Assembly: GCF_022763345.1 (NCBI RefSeq)
Contig: NZ_JALEGS010000040.1
Span: 56,342 to 120,341 of the forward strand
DNA length: 64,000 nt
From: Phaeodactylibacter sp.
GTDB taxonomy: Bacteria > Bacteroidota > Bacteroidia > Chitinophagales > Saprospiraceae
Direction of reading: 5' to 3'
The notes under the pieces are model-generated. The model saw only the letters and a list, made by a program, of their open reading frames with translations. It was not told the origin of the DNA and ran no database searches. Below are positions 7,664-17,514 of this stretch, piece by piece (the first letter of the stretch is position 1; each line of letters opens with the position of its first letter). The position numbers and the translations under genes were made by a program.

Positions 7664-10246
7664 ATGAAGCAGCAATTATCTTTTTTTGGCCTTCTGTTTG
7701 GGATTTGCACTCTGGCCAGCCCACAATCTGTATTGGAAAATGAGCACGGCGACCCCATGACCGTCAGGGGGAATCCAGCTGAGTACATTTGGCAGCACCT
7801 TCGCAACGAAGAAGCTATTATTCCTGCCGGAGACGAGATAGAGGGGGACTACATCGGGCAGATGGCGTTTAGCTCAGACGGCGCCTATGTCCTTGTCCCC
7901 CACCGGCAGACCGACAATATTTCGGTAATCGAATGGGAAACAGGCGCTTTCGTAGCGGATATACCGGTTGGGGGTAGCCCAATGGAAGTCACTGTCATGG
8001 ACACGATGGCGATAGTGCCTTGCTTTGCCAGCAATGAAGCTTACCTGATCAACCTGAATGACTTCAGCGTCGCAGCGGTCATTCCCACAGGTGTGCAGCC
8101 CACTAAGGCCCGCATCAGCCGGGATGGCAGCACAGCAGCTGTAGCCTGTGACGAAGCAGATGTGCTGGAAGTAATCGATTTGGCTACCCTTACCAAGCAA
8201 ACGACCCTCTCTGGCTTTAATAACTACCTGTACCGGTTCTCCTTCATCACCTCGAACCCTCGGAATACAGTTTACTGGAATGGTTTTGAACTAAGCCCGG
8301 ATGGCAGCCTTGCTATTGTGGGGGGCGAAGATGCTCTGCAGTTTTTTGATACCCAGACCGGAGACTTGGTGGAATCTATCCCTGAGGTCCCCAACGCCGG
8401 CCAGATCAGCCTGAGTGGCGATGGCACCCACCTCGTAGCGGCAAGTACAGGCAATGAGGGGCAACTGTCAAGAATAGCACTGGAGACACTAAGCCTCGTG
8501 GGGCAATTGTTGCCTTCCGGGAGTATCAGCAGCACTTACAGCTCTGTGGCGGTCAATATGGACGGTACTCGTGCCGCTGTGCCTGGTCTCTCCGGCACCA
8601 TTTACCTGGGCCGTTTTGATGAGGGGGATGTGGTTGATATCAGTGTCACGTCTTCTCCCAACTGGATCTTTTCTTCTGCCGATTATCAGTATGCAATTGG
8701 GGGGCAGTTTTACCTTAATGTCATTGATTTTGAGACGGCAGCAATCGTAGGCTCCAGCCAGGGGATTCCTATCCAAAACGGTGCTGTTTCTCCGGCCAAC
8801 AACCGGATGGTGGCGACTGACCCTCTACGGTACGAAGGATTGGATTATTACGAATTTGAAGACCCCACCAGCCTGAATTACCTCATGCGCACGCCTACAG
8901 GTTCGGCAATGGAAGCAGATGCCTCCTACTCGGCTGTACTTACTCCTGATTTAAGCCGTGTGCTGGTGGCCAACCCGCTTTCGGGTTCCCTTTCCGTCAT
9001 TAACCTTGAGGAGGAGGCCCTGGAAGGACTCGTGCCCTTCAGTAGCGCAGAGACCTACTTCGCGGCGGTAAGCCCGGATGGAGCCTATGCCTATGTGGCT
9101 AAACGCGGCGAGGACCAGGTGGAAGTGATTGACCTGGAGACCTTCGAAATTGTCAAAACTGTCAGCAGTGGTGGTGACCGGCCGGACCAAGTTTACGCGC
9201 TGCCGGGCGTAGACCGGGCCTATGTGCTTAATGCGGGGGGCGTAGACCGGATAGGTGTATTGCAGCAGGCGGGTGCAAATACAGAACTGGAAGACAGCTT
9301 TGCTTCTGGCAATACCGGCATCAGCTGGATCAACTACGGGTTGAGGAGCAATCTGTCAATTACAGCGGATGGTGGGTATGGCGTACTGGCTACACCCTTC
9401 GACGATGCAGTGCAGGTCATCGACTTGGAAGCTAATGAAATTGTAGCTTCCGTCGAACTGGAAAACTTTCCACTACGAACGGCTATTTCTGATGAGGTGC
9501 CAGGTATTGGGCGTTTTGCAGCTGTAACCTTGCGTAACGGAGAAGGTATTGCCATCATCACCCCCATTGGCCCCAATGCCGGACTGCTGGATACCTATGA
9601 TATCGGAGGGATACCAACCCGCATTACCTATGACGCCACCCGCCGGGCGTTCCTGATCTGCGACCAGACCAATAAGGTCGTCCGGGTTTTCAGTATTGAC
9701 AACCTAAGTTTTGAAACCCCGATGAGCTTCAGTGGTGGGCGTATCCCCATCTCGGTAGCCGTGGACACCTTTGGGGTACAGCATACGCTGCTGCGGGGCG
9801 ATAATCCGGATCAAAGCAATCAGTTGCAGATTGGCGAAGAGGTCTTTGAGTTGCCCGGTCTGCCTATTCACAATATGGCAGTGGCACCAGATGGAAGCGT
9901 TGTTGCCGTGCCCCTAATTGCCAATGACGCTGTTTTTGTCGTTAAGCGTACGGTGGTGGGTACCAAAGCTTTCGCCCTACCGCTCAGCACGCCTTCCGGG
10001 TACAGCGTTTATCCCAATCCAGTCACTTCTGCCACTACCTTTGAGTGGAGAGACGGAGCTAAAGTGCCCGACGGGACGGTGACACTCCGGCTATTTGATG
10101 CCACCGGCAAGCTGGTGCTGCAAAAGGATAAGCTGCCGGCCGGACAGTTTACAGTCAGTAAGGGAGGATTGCCTGCCGGCACTTATAGTTATCAGGTGAT
10201 GAGCACTAACCGCCTGCAGGGTTACGGAAAACTGGTGATTCGTTAA
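7664..10246 (+). CDS. Secreted YVTN-type beta-propeller protein with T9SS C-terminal domain
   Basis: From the ATG at 7664 the protein has 860 residues and begins with a clear signal peptide (MKQQLSFFGLLFGICTLAS); an in-frame ATG 45 bases earlier would add a polar leader that spoils it. The body is a series of propeller blades with repeated motifs such as SSDGAYVLVP, NISVIEWETGAFV, SPDGAYAYVAKRGEDQVEVIDLET and DAVQVIDLEANEIVASV, matching YVTN/lactonase-like repeats, probably forming two propellers. The last 75 residues (from YSVYPNPVTSATTF to YGKLVIR) are a T9SS type A sorting domain, so it should be exported through the outer membrane and anchored or released. The ligand is unknown. Confidence 0.85.
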   Translation: MKQQLSFFGLLFGICTLASPQSVLENEHGDPMTVRGNPAEYIWQHLRNEEAIIPAGDEIEGDYIGQMAFSSDGAYVLVPHRQTDNISVIEWETGAFVADIPVGGSPMEVTVMDTMAIVPCFASNEAYLINLNDFSVAAVIPTGVQPTKARISRDGSTAAVACDEADVLEVIDLATLTKQTTLSGFNNYLYRFSFITSNPRNTVYWNGFELSPDGSLAIVGGEDALQFFDTQTGDLVESIPEVPNAGQISLSGDGTHLVAASTGNEGQLSRIALETLSLVGQLLPSGSISSTYSSVAVNMDGTRAAVPGLSGTIYLGRFDEGDVVDISVTSSPNWIFSSADYQYAIGGQFYLNVIDFETAAIVGSSQGIPIQNGAVSPANNRMVATDPLRYEGLDYYEFEDPTSLNYLMRTPTGSAMEADASYSAVLTPDLSRVLVANPLSGSLSVINLEEEALEGLVPFSSAETYFAAVSPDGAYAYVAKRGEDQVEVIDLETFEIVKTVSSGGDRPDQVYALPGVDRAYVLNAGGVDRIGVLQQAGANTELEDSFASGNTGISWINYGLRSNLSITADGGYGVLATPFDDAVQVIDLEANEIVASVELENFPLRTAISDEVPGIGRFAAVTLRNGEGIAIITPIGPNAGLLDTYDIGGIPTRITYDATRRAFLICDQTNKVVRVFSIDNLSFETPMSFSGGRIPISVAVDTFGVQHTLLRGDNPDQSNQLQIGEEVFELPGLPIHNMAVAPDGSVVAVPLIANDAVFVVKRTVVGTKAFALPLSTPSGYSVYPNPVTSATTFEWRDGAKVPDGTVTLRLFDATGKLVLQKDKLPAGQFTVSKGGLPAGTYSYQVMSTNRLQGYGKLVIR

Positions 10247-10273
10247 GTAGGGCTTACAAATTGCGGGAAGCTA

Positions 10274-10313
10274 AATGGGCAGGGTGTTAAATAGTACCCT
10301 GCCCATTCTTTTT
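10274..10313 (+). terminator. Rho-independent terminator after the beta-propeller gene
   Basis: Perfect 12-bp stem (AATGGGCAGGGT at 10274-10285 with ACCCTGCCCATT at 10296-10307), a 10-base loop, then CTTTTT on the plus strand. It lies between convergent genes. Confidence 0.85.
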
Positions 10314-12009
10314 ACCAGAAGATCGCATACAATGCCGTCAGAATAATCATGATGGCAATAGCACTGATATTGAAGACCGGGCCGGTAGCAAAATAGCCCG
10401 GTGCTAGCTTCAGCCCTTTCTCATCTGCTGCGCCTTTATTTTCGATCTGGCTCACGATCATAATGATGCCGATAGTGAGCAGGCAGGTATACAGCATCTG
10501 CTGCAGGAAAGGCAGGGATAGGAACAAAATCTCCATAGCCGAGCCCTCTGCCCAGCCTTTAGGACCTACCTTGAAGTACATCGCGATAGGAATCGATAGC
10601 AATACCCCCCAGATGGCAGCATTATTGGTCGCCTTTCGCCAGAAGAGCCCCATCAGGAAAACTGCCAGGATGCCTGGCGAGACGATGCCCGTGTATTCCT
10701 GAATGTATTGGAATACCTGTCCCAGGTTCGCCAGTTGAGGGGCTACCAAGACTGCGATAACGAGCGCAACCGCTACTGTGATCCGTCCCACACGCACCAT
10801 AGCGCTTTGACTGGCGCCCGGGTTGATGTAAGGCTTGTAAATATCCATCGTAAAAATGGTGGAGGTGGAATTGACCATGGAAGCGAGGGAGGAGACAATT
10901 GCGGCGGCCAGCGCGGCGAGCACCAACCCCTTCAGGCCGGCCGGGATAAAATTGCTAATCAGCCAGGGCGCAGCGTTGTCATTGACGACCGTCCCTTCAG
11001 AATTGATAAAGCTCGGATCCAGCGATGCTGCCGTTACCGCTCCATCCGGCCCCATATTGAGCACATAGGCGATGATACCGGGTATGACCACGATAAGTGG
11101 GATGATCAGTTTGAGGAAAGCCGCAAAGGCGATGCCACGCTGTGACTCTTTTAAGCTCTTCGCAGCCAGCGTCCGCTGAATGATGTATTGATTGAACCCC
11201 CAATAGTATAGGTTGGCGACCCACAATCCACCGATGATGACCGCGAGCCCGGGCAGGTCCAGCCAGGCATCCCTGCCGTTGGGCGTGATGATTTCTCCTT
11301 TGGAAACGATCATAGAGAATTTCTCCGGGACCACTTCGTAAAGGAAGGCCAGCCCACGGAAGAAGCCACCTTCGGGCGTCACCTGATCCAGCGCCAGGTA
11401 GGTCATCACCAGCCCGCCAATGATCAGCAATGCCACCTGCACTACATCAGTCCAGGCGACGGCGGCCAGCCCGCCCCAAAGGGAGTAGGAGGCCGCAAAA
11501 AGCGAAAGCCCCAGAATACTGTACATGACGAGGCTGCCATCACCGGTGCCGATGATGGTATCCAGGGCCGTTGCGCCCAGGTACAGCACGGAGGTAAGAT
11601 TGACGAAGATGTATAGCCCGATCCAGAATACGGCGAGTATGGTTTTAAGGTTCGTGCTGTAGCGTTCTTCTACAAATTCCGGGATGGTGTAGAGCCCCTT
11701 TTTAATAAAAACAGGCAGAAAGTATTTTCCCACGATAAGCAGCGTGAGTGCCGCCATCCATTCGTAGGAAGCGATCGCCAACCCAATCGCGAAACCCGAA
11801 CCTGACATGCCAATAAATTGCTCAGCTGAAATATTGGCTGCAATCAGCGACGCTCCAATTGCCCACCACGGCAGGGATTTACCCGCCAGGAAATAATCTT
11901 CAGCGGTTTTGGTTTCTCCCTTTTTGGTGCGGGATACCCAGAGCCCAATGGATAGAATCAGCGCGCCATAGGCGACAAAAATGACATAGTCGATGTACGC
12001 GAATCCCAT
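10312..12009 (-). CDS. Sodium:solute symporter (SSS family, SGLT-like)
   Basis: A 565-residue inner-membrane transporter with about 14 hydrophobic helices. Family signatures are AEDYFLAGKSLPWWAIGASLIAA in TM1-TM2, GLYTIPEFVEERY, WGGLAAVAWTDVVQ and the Ser-rich AAAIVSSLASMVNSTSTIF helix that contributes the sodium site. It resembles the vSGLT/SglT sugar branch rather than proline permeases, so sugars or uronates are the likely cargo, co-transported with Na+. The neighbouring SDR dehydrogenase on the same strand, 148 bases upstream, could act on the imported substrate. Confidence 0.9.
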   Translation of the reverse strand: MGFAYIDYVIFVAYGALILSIGLWVSRTKKGETKTAEDYFLAGKSLPWWAIGASLIAANISAEQFIGMSGSGFAIGLAIASYEWMAALTLLIVGKYFLPVFIKKGLYTIPEFVEERYSTNLKTILAVFWIGLYIFVNLTSVLYLGATALDTIIGTGDGSLVMYSILGLSLFAASYSLWGGLAAVAWTDVVQVALLIIGGLVMTYLALDQVTPEGGFFRGLAFLYEVVPEKFSMIVSKGEIITPNGRDAWLDLPGLAVIIGGLWVANLYYWGFNQYIIQRTLAAKSLKESQRGIAFAAFLKLIIPLIVVIPGIIAYVLNMGPDGAVTAASLDPSFINSEGTVVNDNAAPWLISNFIPAGLKGLVLAALAAAIVSSLASMVNSTSTIFTMDIYKPYINPGASQSAMVRVGRITVAVALVIAVLVAPQLANLGQVFQYIQEYTGIVSPGILAVFLMGLFWRKATNNAAIWGVLLSIPIAMYFKVGPKGWAEGSAMEILFLSLPFLQQMLYTCLLTIGIIMIVSQIENKGAADEKGLKLAPGYFATGPVFNISAIAIMIILTALYAIFW

Positions 12010-12157
12010 AGTTTGGTTTTTCGTTTTTTATTGGTTCCGGAGCCTCAGCGGCTTTTCAGGAGGTCTCTCTCCTATTCTGCTCGTAAATTAGGAATCTTTT
12101 GCTGCTTTGCGGCAAGGTCTCAAAATATAATTTGCCAACTGTTGCTTAGTGTCCTAT

Positions 12158-12973
12158 CTAGACACCAGAAAAAGCACTAAACCCTCCATCAACAGGTACG
12201 ACAATACCTGTAACGAATTTCGAGGCATCACTGCATAGCCACTGCACAGCACCGATCAGCTCCTCCGCTTCCCCAAAGCGTTTCATTGGCGTTTGGGAGA
12301 CAATCGTTTGCGCCCGTGCGGTATAAGTGCCATCCTCATGGAGCAGGAGACTGCGGTTTTGTTCGCCGATAAAGAAGCCGGGGGCTAACGCGTTAACCCG
12401 GATGTGCTCTCCGTATTTTTGGGCCATTTCCACGGCAAGCCAGCGGGTGAAGTTATCGATCGCCGCTTTGGCAGCGCTGTACCCCATGACCCGGGTCAGA
12501 GGCAACTGCGCGGCCATAGACGAAATATTCAGGATAACGCCGCTCTTTTGCTGATGTGCCATGACTTCTCCAAAAACCATTGTAGGTAGAAGAGTGCCCT
12601 GCAAATTGAGCTGTACCACCTGATTGAAGTCGGGGATTGAAAGGTTGAAAATTTCCTGATCGGGCTGCACGACAGCACCCGGCTTATTGCCGCCTGCGGC
12701 GTTGATGAGAATATCGATACGCCCCCATTTGCTGAGGAGGCGCTCCCTGCTCTCCATGAGATTTTCCCGGTCCAGGACGTCCGCAGTCAGCGGATAAGCT
12801 TCAAGCCCTTGTTTCTCCAGTTCTTCAACCCGGCTTTCCACTTTACCTTGAGTGCGCCCTAAAATGGCCAGCTTGCATCCCAGTTCTCCCAGCCCCTTTG
12901 CCATCGCTCCACCCAATGCTCCACTGCCTCCTGTGATGAGCGCCACCCGCCCGGAAAGATCAAATCGATTCAT
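12158..12973 (-). CDS. SDR-family oxidoreductase, possibly D-mannonate oxidoreductase (fructuronate reductase)
   Basis: A classical short-chain dehydrogenase of 271 residues. The Rossmann loop is GGSGALGGAMA (about 16-26), followed by the NAAGG motif, the catalytic Ser in ILNISSMAA and YSAAK (Tyr/Lys). The substrate-loop sequence APGFFIGEQNRSLL resembles the form seen in SDR D-mannonate oxidoreductases of hexuronate catabolism; that is family knowledge remembered rather than tested, so the substrate is tentative. The gene precedes a sugar-type Na+ symporter on the same strand, which supports a carbohydrate role. No uxaC or uxuA is in view. Confidence 0.75.
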   Translation of the reverse strand: MNRFDLSGRVALITGGSGALGGAMAKGLGELGCKLAILGRTQGKVESRVEELEKQGLEAYPLTADVLDRENLMESRERLLSKWGRIDILINAAGGNKPGAVVQPDQEIFNLSIPDFNQVVQLNLQGTLLPTMVFGEVMAHQQKSGVILNISSMAAQLPLTRVMGYSAAKAAIDNFTRWLAVEMAQKYGEHIRVNALAPGFFIGEQNRSLLLHEDGTYTARAQTIVSQTPMKRFGEAEELIGAVQWLCSDASKFVTGIVVPVDGGFSAFSGV

Positions 12974-13063
12974 AAGTTGGTTTTTTGGTTCCTAATAGAA
13001 TAGAGGCCGGGCCAGCTGCATTGTAATCTCATTCGCCCGAAGAAAGCTTTTTCCAAAGTATTG

Positions 13064-14125
13064 CTAAAGGCTTCGCGCGCATCGAAATCCGGTATGATTA
13101 AGCCCCGTATCCGGGCTGGAGCTCATCCGCCGGGCGTTGCGGTAGCCGGAGCAGTAGCTGTCGTTGCACAGAAAAGACCCGCCCCGAAGGACTTTTTCTG
13201 CCTGATAGGGCTGCATAGGGTTCCAGGCTTCCTCGGATTCTGCATTTGCCTGTTTCGCTTCCAGTTTCTTGTAAAAGTCATAATCATACCAGTCGCTGCA
13301 CCATTCCCAAACGTTGCCGGCCATATCGTAGAGACCGTATCCGTTTGGTTCGTAACTTCCTACCGGGGCAGTCAGGAAGTAGCCGTCTGCTTTGGTATTT
13401 TCGTACGGGAAAAAACCTTCCCAGTAATTCGCTTTAGGCGCGCCCTCTCCTACCGGCTCATTGCCCCAGGAATAAATCGCTCCTTCCTTTCCGCCCCGGG
13501 CAGCCCATTCCCACTCGGCTTCCGTTGGCAGCCGCTTGCCTGCCCATTTGGCGTACGCTTCGGCATCCTCCCAGGCAATTTGTACCACAGGGTGGTCCAT
13601 GCGGGCCTCTATAGAACTTGCAGGCCCTTCCGGATGCCGCCAGTTCGCGCCGATGGTCCATTGCCACCATTGCCCGACGTTGTCGAGGGGCACCGGGCCA
13701 TTTGTGGCCTGAAAGACCAACGCACCTGGTTGAAGAAGGCTGTCGGGTGGCCTTGGGGTGCCAGGGGGTACTGTAGATTTCAATTCCTCCCAATCAATAG
13801 CCCTTTCCGCAACTGTAACATATCCGGTAGCTTCTACAAAAGCCTTGAACTCGCGATTGGTCACTTCTTTCTTGTCGAGGTAAAAGGAATCAACCCGGAC
13901 GGGGTGTTTGGGGTATTCGTTGGGGGCTGCCTGCTTGTTGTCACCGCCCATTTGTAGGGTCCCGCCCGGAATGAGGGCCATGTTTTCCGTACCGGGTTGA
14001 TGAGGCATAGAGGCGGTGAAGTCAGCTGAAGTAGCAGGCGCTGAATCCGTCTCATTCGGTGAATCTGGGCTGCAAGCTTGAAAAAGAAGGGCTAAAGTCA
14101 GCCAACCGAGCAAACGATTATTCAT
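13064..14125 (-). CDS. Lipoprotein with formylglycine-generating enzyme (SUMF1) domain
   Basis: The N-terminus is a lipoprotein signal (LALLFQAC, Cys about 18). The FGE-sulfatase domain covers about residues 50-350, with MALIPGGTLQMGG, FYLDKKEVTNREF, KRLPTEAEWEWAARGG, DMAGNVWEW and the C-terminal GGSFLCNDSYCSGYR...GFRCA. Both catalytic cysteines of human SUMF1 (Cys336 and Cys341) have counterparts (Cys320 and Cys325), which argues for an active enzyme converting a sulfatase cysteine to formylglycine. T9SS components GldK/GldJ share this fold, but this protein is shorter and keeps the cysteines, so I prefer FGE. It lies divergent to a gene pair ending in a sulfatase-fold protein. Confidence 0.85.
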   Translation of the reverse strand: MNNRLLGWLTLALLFQACSPDSPNETDSAPATSADFTASMPHQPGTENMALIPGGTLQMGGDNKQAAPNEYPKHPVRVDSFYLDKKEVTNREFKAFVEATGYVTVAERAIDWEELKSTVPPGTPRPPDSLLQPGALVFQATNGPVPLDNVGQWWQWTIGANWRHPEGPASSIEARMDHPVVQIAWEDAEAYAKWAGKRLPTEAEWEWAARGGKEGAIYSWGNEPVGEGAPKANYWEGFFPYENTKADGYFLTAPVGSYEPNGYGLYDMAGNVWEWCSDWYDYDFYKKLEAKQANAESEEAWNPMQPYQAEKVLRGGSFLCNDSYCSGYRNARRMSSSPDTGLNHTGFRCARSL

Positions 14126-14229
14126 ATACAGTGGTTATTTTTCAGTATTTTCCTTTTCGCACCTAAGCATTGGCGCGAGCGTTTCATTCATGGTGAAACC
14201 AAAAGTAGCAAACAAAAACAAAACCAGCG

Positions 14230-16362
14230 ATGCAGCGGCACCTATTCCTATTTGCCCTTTTGTGGATGACCATGGGGCTGTATGCCCAAATGCCTGACCT
14301 CCGGTTCTTTAAAGAAGTGGAAATGCGGATTGATACTTCTGTATTCCGCTGGACGGAGCATCAGTTGCAATGGCAGGGCGAATCCTACCTCAGCTTCAAT
14401 TACCGGGAGGAAACTCCGGTGGCGGAATTCCGGTTCTTTCCTGTTGGGCGCAGCGTGATCGAAAGTGTAACCTTGCTGCCATCAGGTGATTTCGAGCTGG
14501 TGGACAGCATCCGGCTCGTGAATGAGGATTACTACCGTTTCAAAGTACGCTTTAAGTCTGTTACCGATTTAGATTTCTTGCAGCTCCCCCTAGAGGTCAC
14601 CTCCATTTACGCCCGGCAGCCCTACTTACTGGAATTCCGGCTATTCCCTTCAACACGTACGCAGGTTAGCTTTCAGTCTCCGGTGGAAGAACTCTTTATC
14701 GGAGAGGAGCGGGTATTTGAACTGCAGACCAACAACCTGAATAATATCAGAGAAAAGCCTAACTGGTCCAAAGAAGGAGAAATTCCGTACCGGATCACTA
14801 TAAGCGATGGAAAGCTGCTTTTGCACCTGCTCCCGGATGCGGTGGGCATCCGTTTGCTAAACGCCACTTTTGAAACCCGGAAGCCTTATCTGGACTCCCT
14901 GCGGGTGCCCCATTATTCGCTGCCGCCTTTGGAGCGGGACTTTACCGTCAAGCCCGCAAAGCTTGGGTTCCTGAAAGTCCGCCCCGGCCAGTTTGTGCTG
15001 AGTGACGACAACCGGGGCAAGGGCATTGAAGTCGAATTGAATTATGATGCCGGGCTGGAGCTGGAAAAAACCTATCGGCTGGAAGCTCAGGAACGGCCGG
15101 GCGGGGCATTGGTCGCTGAGCTTTTCACCCGTAGTATTCTCGGCAACGGGAAGCTGCTTTGCTGGCTGCGCCTATATGACTATCACCGCCGGAATAAGGG
15201 GTATCTGTATATCAAAGATGGGGATCAAGCCCGGTTTATCACCAATATGGATATCATGCCCGAAATGAAGATTGACCGGATCAGCCTGCAGCGGGAGGGC
15301 GAAAGCTGGAAGCCTGGCAATCAGGTTTATCCCGGGGAGCGAGTTGGCATCCGCTTAGAAGGACAGGAGCTCAACCGCGGCAGTTTTAGATTCGAAGGGC
15401 TGAAGCAGGTGGAGCAGGATACCATTGCAAGTACTGCGGAGGCTCAGATTTTCTGGGCAAGAATACCGCTGGATATTATTCAGCAGCAAGTACAGATTTT
15501 CAGCCATGATCAATCTACCGGCCGGTCACTTCAAATCAGGGAATATGACCGGGCACGCGCACTGGACTTCATTACACTCCGCTATGGCGAAGAGGAGGTG
15601 GGGCTCAACGCTGCCGACCGGCTCCTGTTTGTAGAGGAAAATATGGACGACATTATGCTGTCCTTCCATCCCGGGCGCATCGACAGCGGTAGGTTGCATG
15701 GGCCACAGCACCTAAAAGTGGAAGTGGAAATAAGAGATCAGCGCAATCAGTTGGTGGATCAGCGGGAACTGCCGGGCTTTGTGGTCTGCCCTTCACAAGA
15801 GTCGCCCCGGGCAAGCTTCTACAAGCAACAGCAGTGCCAGACCTTTGATATGAGCCTCAACAAATTCCTGAGGAAAAAAATATATACCCTCGATCTTTGG
15901 TCTACAATCCGGGTGACGATCCGCCATGATGAGGACCATTACGGGCGGGGCAAAGGCTACAGCCATACCTCCGAATTGGTGCTCTACCGGAGCAGCAGTT
16001 TTGATATAGATGTCTCTTTCCCGGCTGGTTTGGTCATAAAGCGGCTGAATGAACCCGGGTTTGGCAACCTTGGAGGTATCAGTATGGCTATGATTGCCCA
16101 ATTCAGCTTTTACAAAGACAAAAAGATCAATACCCCCAAGCCCTACAAATTTGGTGCGGGCTTCCTGGCGTTCAACGCCTTCAACTTTAGTGAGAACAAT
16201 ACCAACCGGGATGTGGGCCTGGTGGCACTGGCAAGCCTCTACCCCATCAAGACCAAGTACTCCAGCCGGTTGTCCTTCCCGCTGTTTGCCGGTGGGGGGT
16301 ATTTCCTATCGGAGCAAAAGTGGTTTTTGCTGTTCGGGCCGGGCATACGGGTAAGATTGTAA
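14230..16362 (+). CDS. Secreted protein of unknown function
   Basis: 710 residues with a signal peptide (MQRHLFLFALLWMTMGLYA). I do not recognise the family. The sequence is rich in beta strand, with several segments of about 90-100 residues that could be Ig-like or bacterial surface domains. The last 90 residues (INTPKPYKFGAGFLAFNAFNF to LLFGPGIRVRL) look like the closing strands of an outer-membrane beta barrel, alternating aromatic and small residues; no T9SS sorting domain is present. The next gene starts 21 bases downstream, so the two are probably co-transcribed and may work together at the envelope. Confidence 0.6.
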   Translation: MQRHLFLFALLWMTMGLYAQMPDLRFFKEVEMRIDTSVFRWTEHQLQWQGESYLSFNYREETPVAEFRFFPVGRSVIESVTLLPSGDFELVDSIRLVNEDYYRFKVRFKSVTDLDFLQLPLEVTSIYARQPYLLEFRLFPSTRTQVSFQSPVEELFIGEERVFELQTNNLNNIREKPNWSKEGEIPYRITISDGKLLLHLLPDAVGIRLLNATFETRKPYLDSLRVPHYSLPPLERDFTVKPAKLGFLKVRPGQFVLSDDNRGKGIEVELNYDAGLELEKTYRLEAQERPGGALVAELFTRSILGNGKLLCWLRLYDYHRRNKGYLYIKDGDQARFITNMDIMPEMKIDRISLQREGESWKPGNQVYPGERVGIRLEGQELNRGSFRFEGLKQVEQDTIASTAEAQIFWARIPLDIIQQQVQIFSHDQSTGRSLQIREYDRARALDFITLRYGEEEVGLNAADRLLFVEENMDDIMLSFHPGRIDSGRLHGPQHLKVEVEIRDQRNQLVDQRELPGFVVCPSQESPRASFYKQQQCQTFDMSLNKFLRKKIYTLDLWSTIRVTIRHDEDHYGRGKGYSHTSELVLYRSSSFDIDVSFPAGLVIKRLNEPGFGNLGGISMAMIAQFSFYKDKKINTPKPYKFGAGFLAFNAFNFSENNTNRDVGLVALASLYPIKTKYSSRLSFPLFAGGGYFLSEQKWFLLFGPGIRVRL

Positions 16363-16383
16363 AGAAATGGTTTTCTTTGCACG

Positions 16384-17514
16384 ATGAAACGTCAAATATG
16401 CTGCCGACGCCTCTGGACATTGCTCCTGTTCCCGGTTCTTTTCAGTTGCAATAAGCTGCGCAACTGGAATTACGATCCGCCCAATGTGCTATTGATCTCA
16501 GTGGAAGGGCTGAGCCGCGCCCTGCCCTGCTACGGCGATACTGTTTTACGGGCCCCTAACATTGACCAGCTGGCGATGCGGGCTGTTGTTTTTAAGGACG
16601 CACTGGCGCAGCACCCTTTAGCAGAAGAAGCTCTGACGAGTGTTTTTACGGGTTGGTACCCGGACCTTTTTCCAGCTTATCCTGAGGACGGGCTGTATGT
16701 GAATTCCCTATTCCCGGGATTAGCGTCCGGCGACTATCATATTGCTTTTCCGGGGCTTAAACCTCGGGATAAATCTGCTTACAATCCGATCAGGGTAGCC
16801 CACTTTGCGGAAAAAGCAGCATTGGAAATACCAAAGACTACCGGAAACGCCGACGTTACAGCGCAGGTGTTCAATCTGTGGGCAGCATACGAGGGCGACC
16901 CGTTTTTCATCAACGCCCACTACCAGATGAAAGCCGTTTTGCAAGACAGCAATCAGGTGGCTTATCAAGACGCCCTTACGGAAGTGGACAGGGAAGTAGG
17001 GCAATTGCTGGACCAGCTGATGGACATTGAGGAGGCTAGCAACACCATCGTCATTTTGTTGGGCGTAAACCCGATGGGCATTAGGCCCAAAGACCTCGAA
17101 CGGGAATACTTCAAGCCACAATACGTCAAAGTGCCTTTCCTTTACTATGATTTTAAGCAGGATAGTAGCCACCGCGTACCGCAATTAATGGAATTGCGCA
17201 CCCTCTTCCCCACCCTTGTGGAACGCTGCTTTGTGGATGGTCAGAAAACGCACGCCTGTAATGCGCCTACCGTAGAACAGATTTTGGATGGTGACTTTGG
17301 AAAAATCCAATATCCAGGCATTGGCATCAGCAATAATAGCCGGTACCATGCTCTTTACACCCCAGAGTTGCTTTATCTCACTGAATATGAAGGCAAAAGG
17401 GAGCTATTTCGCCTGAGTAACATGCAGGCAGAACAGCTCCCTCCAGATTCCGTAGTGATGGACAGCCTGGGATACATTTCCCACAGGAAATACACCCTCT
17501 CTACGGTCAATTAA
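16384..17514 (+). CDS. Sulfatase-fold lipoprotein lacking the formylglycine cysteine (pseudo-sulfatase)
   Basis: 376 residues. A lipobox is visible (LFPVLFSC, Cys about 22). The N-terminal half follows the iduronate-2-sulfatase type layout: NVLLISVEGLSR, LPCYGD, APNIDQLAMRAVVFKDALAQ, then TSVFTGWYPD. In active sulfatases the segment before TG is CxPxR; here it reads HPLAEEALTSVFTG, so the modifiable Cys and the conserved Arg are absent. The first metal-binding Asp pair is also missing (VEGLS instead of VDDLR). The protein is therefore probably not a sulfatase and may bind rather than cleave. It is co-oriented with and 21 bases from the previous gene; its stop overlaps the convergent neighbour by 4 bases. 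Confidence 0.78.
   Translation: MKRQICCRRLWTLLLFPVLFSCNKLRNWNYDPPNVLLISVEGLSRALPCYGDTVLRAPNIDQLAMRAVVFKDALAQHPLAEEALTSVFTGWYPDLFPAYPEDGLYVNSLFPGLASGDYHIAFPGLKPRDKSAYNPIRVAHFAEKAALEIPKTTGNADVTAQVFNLWAAYEGDPFFINAHYQMKAVLQDSNQVAYQDALTEVDREVGQLLDQLMDIEEASNTIVILLGVNPMGIRPKDLEREYFKPQYVKVPFLYYDFKQDSSHRVPQLMELRTLFPTLVERCFVDGQKTHACNAPTVEQILDGDFGKIQYPGIGISNNSRYHALYTPELLYLTEYEGKRELFRLSNMQAEQLPPDSVVMDSLGYISHRKYTLSTVN

Noticed and set aside
13061..13957. 298-codon open frame on the plus strand
   Set aside because: Antisense to the FGE lipoprotein gene, whose catalytic motifs are clear.
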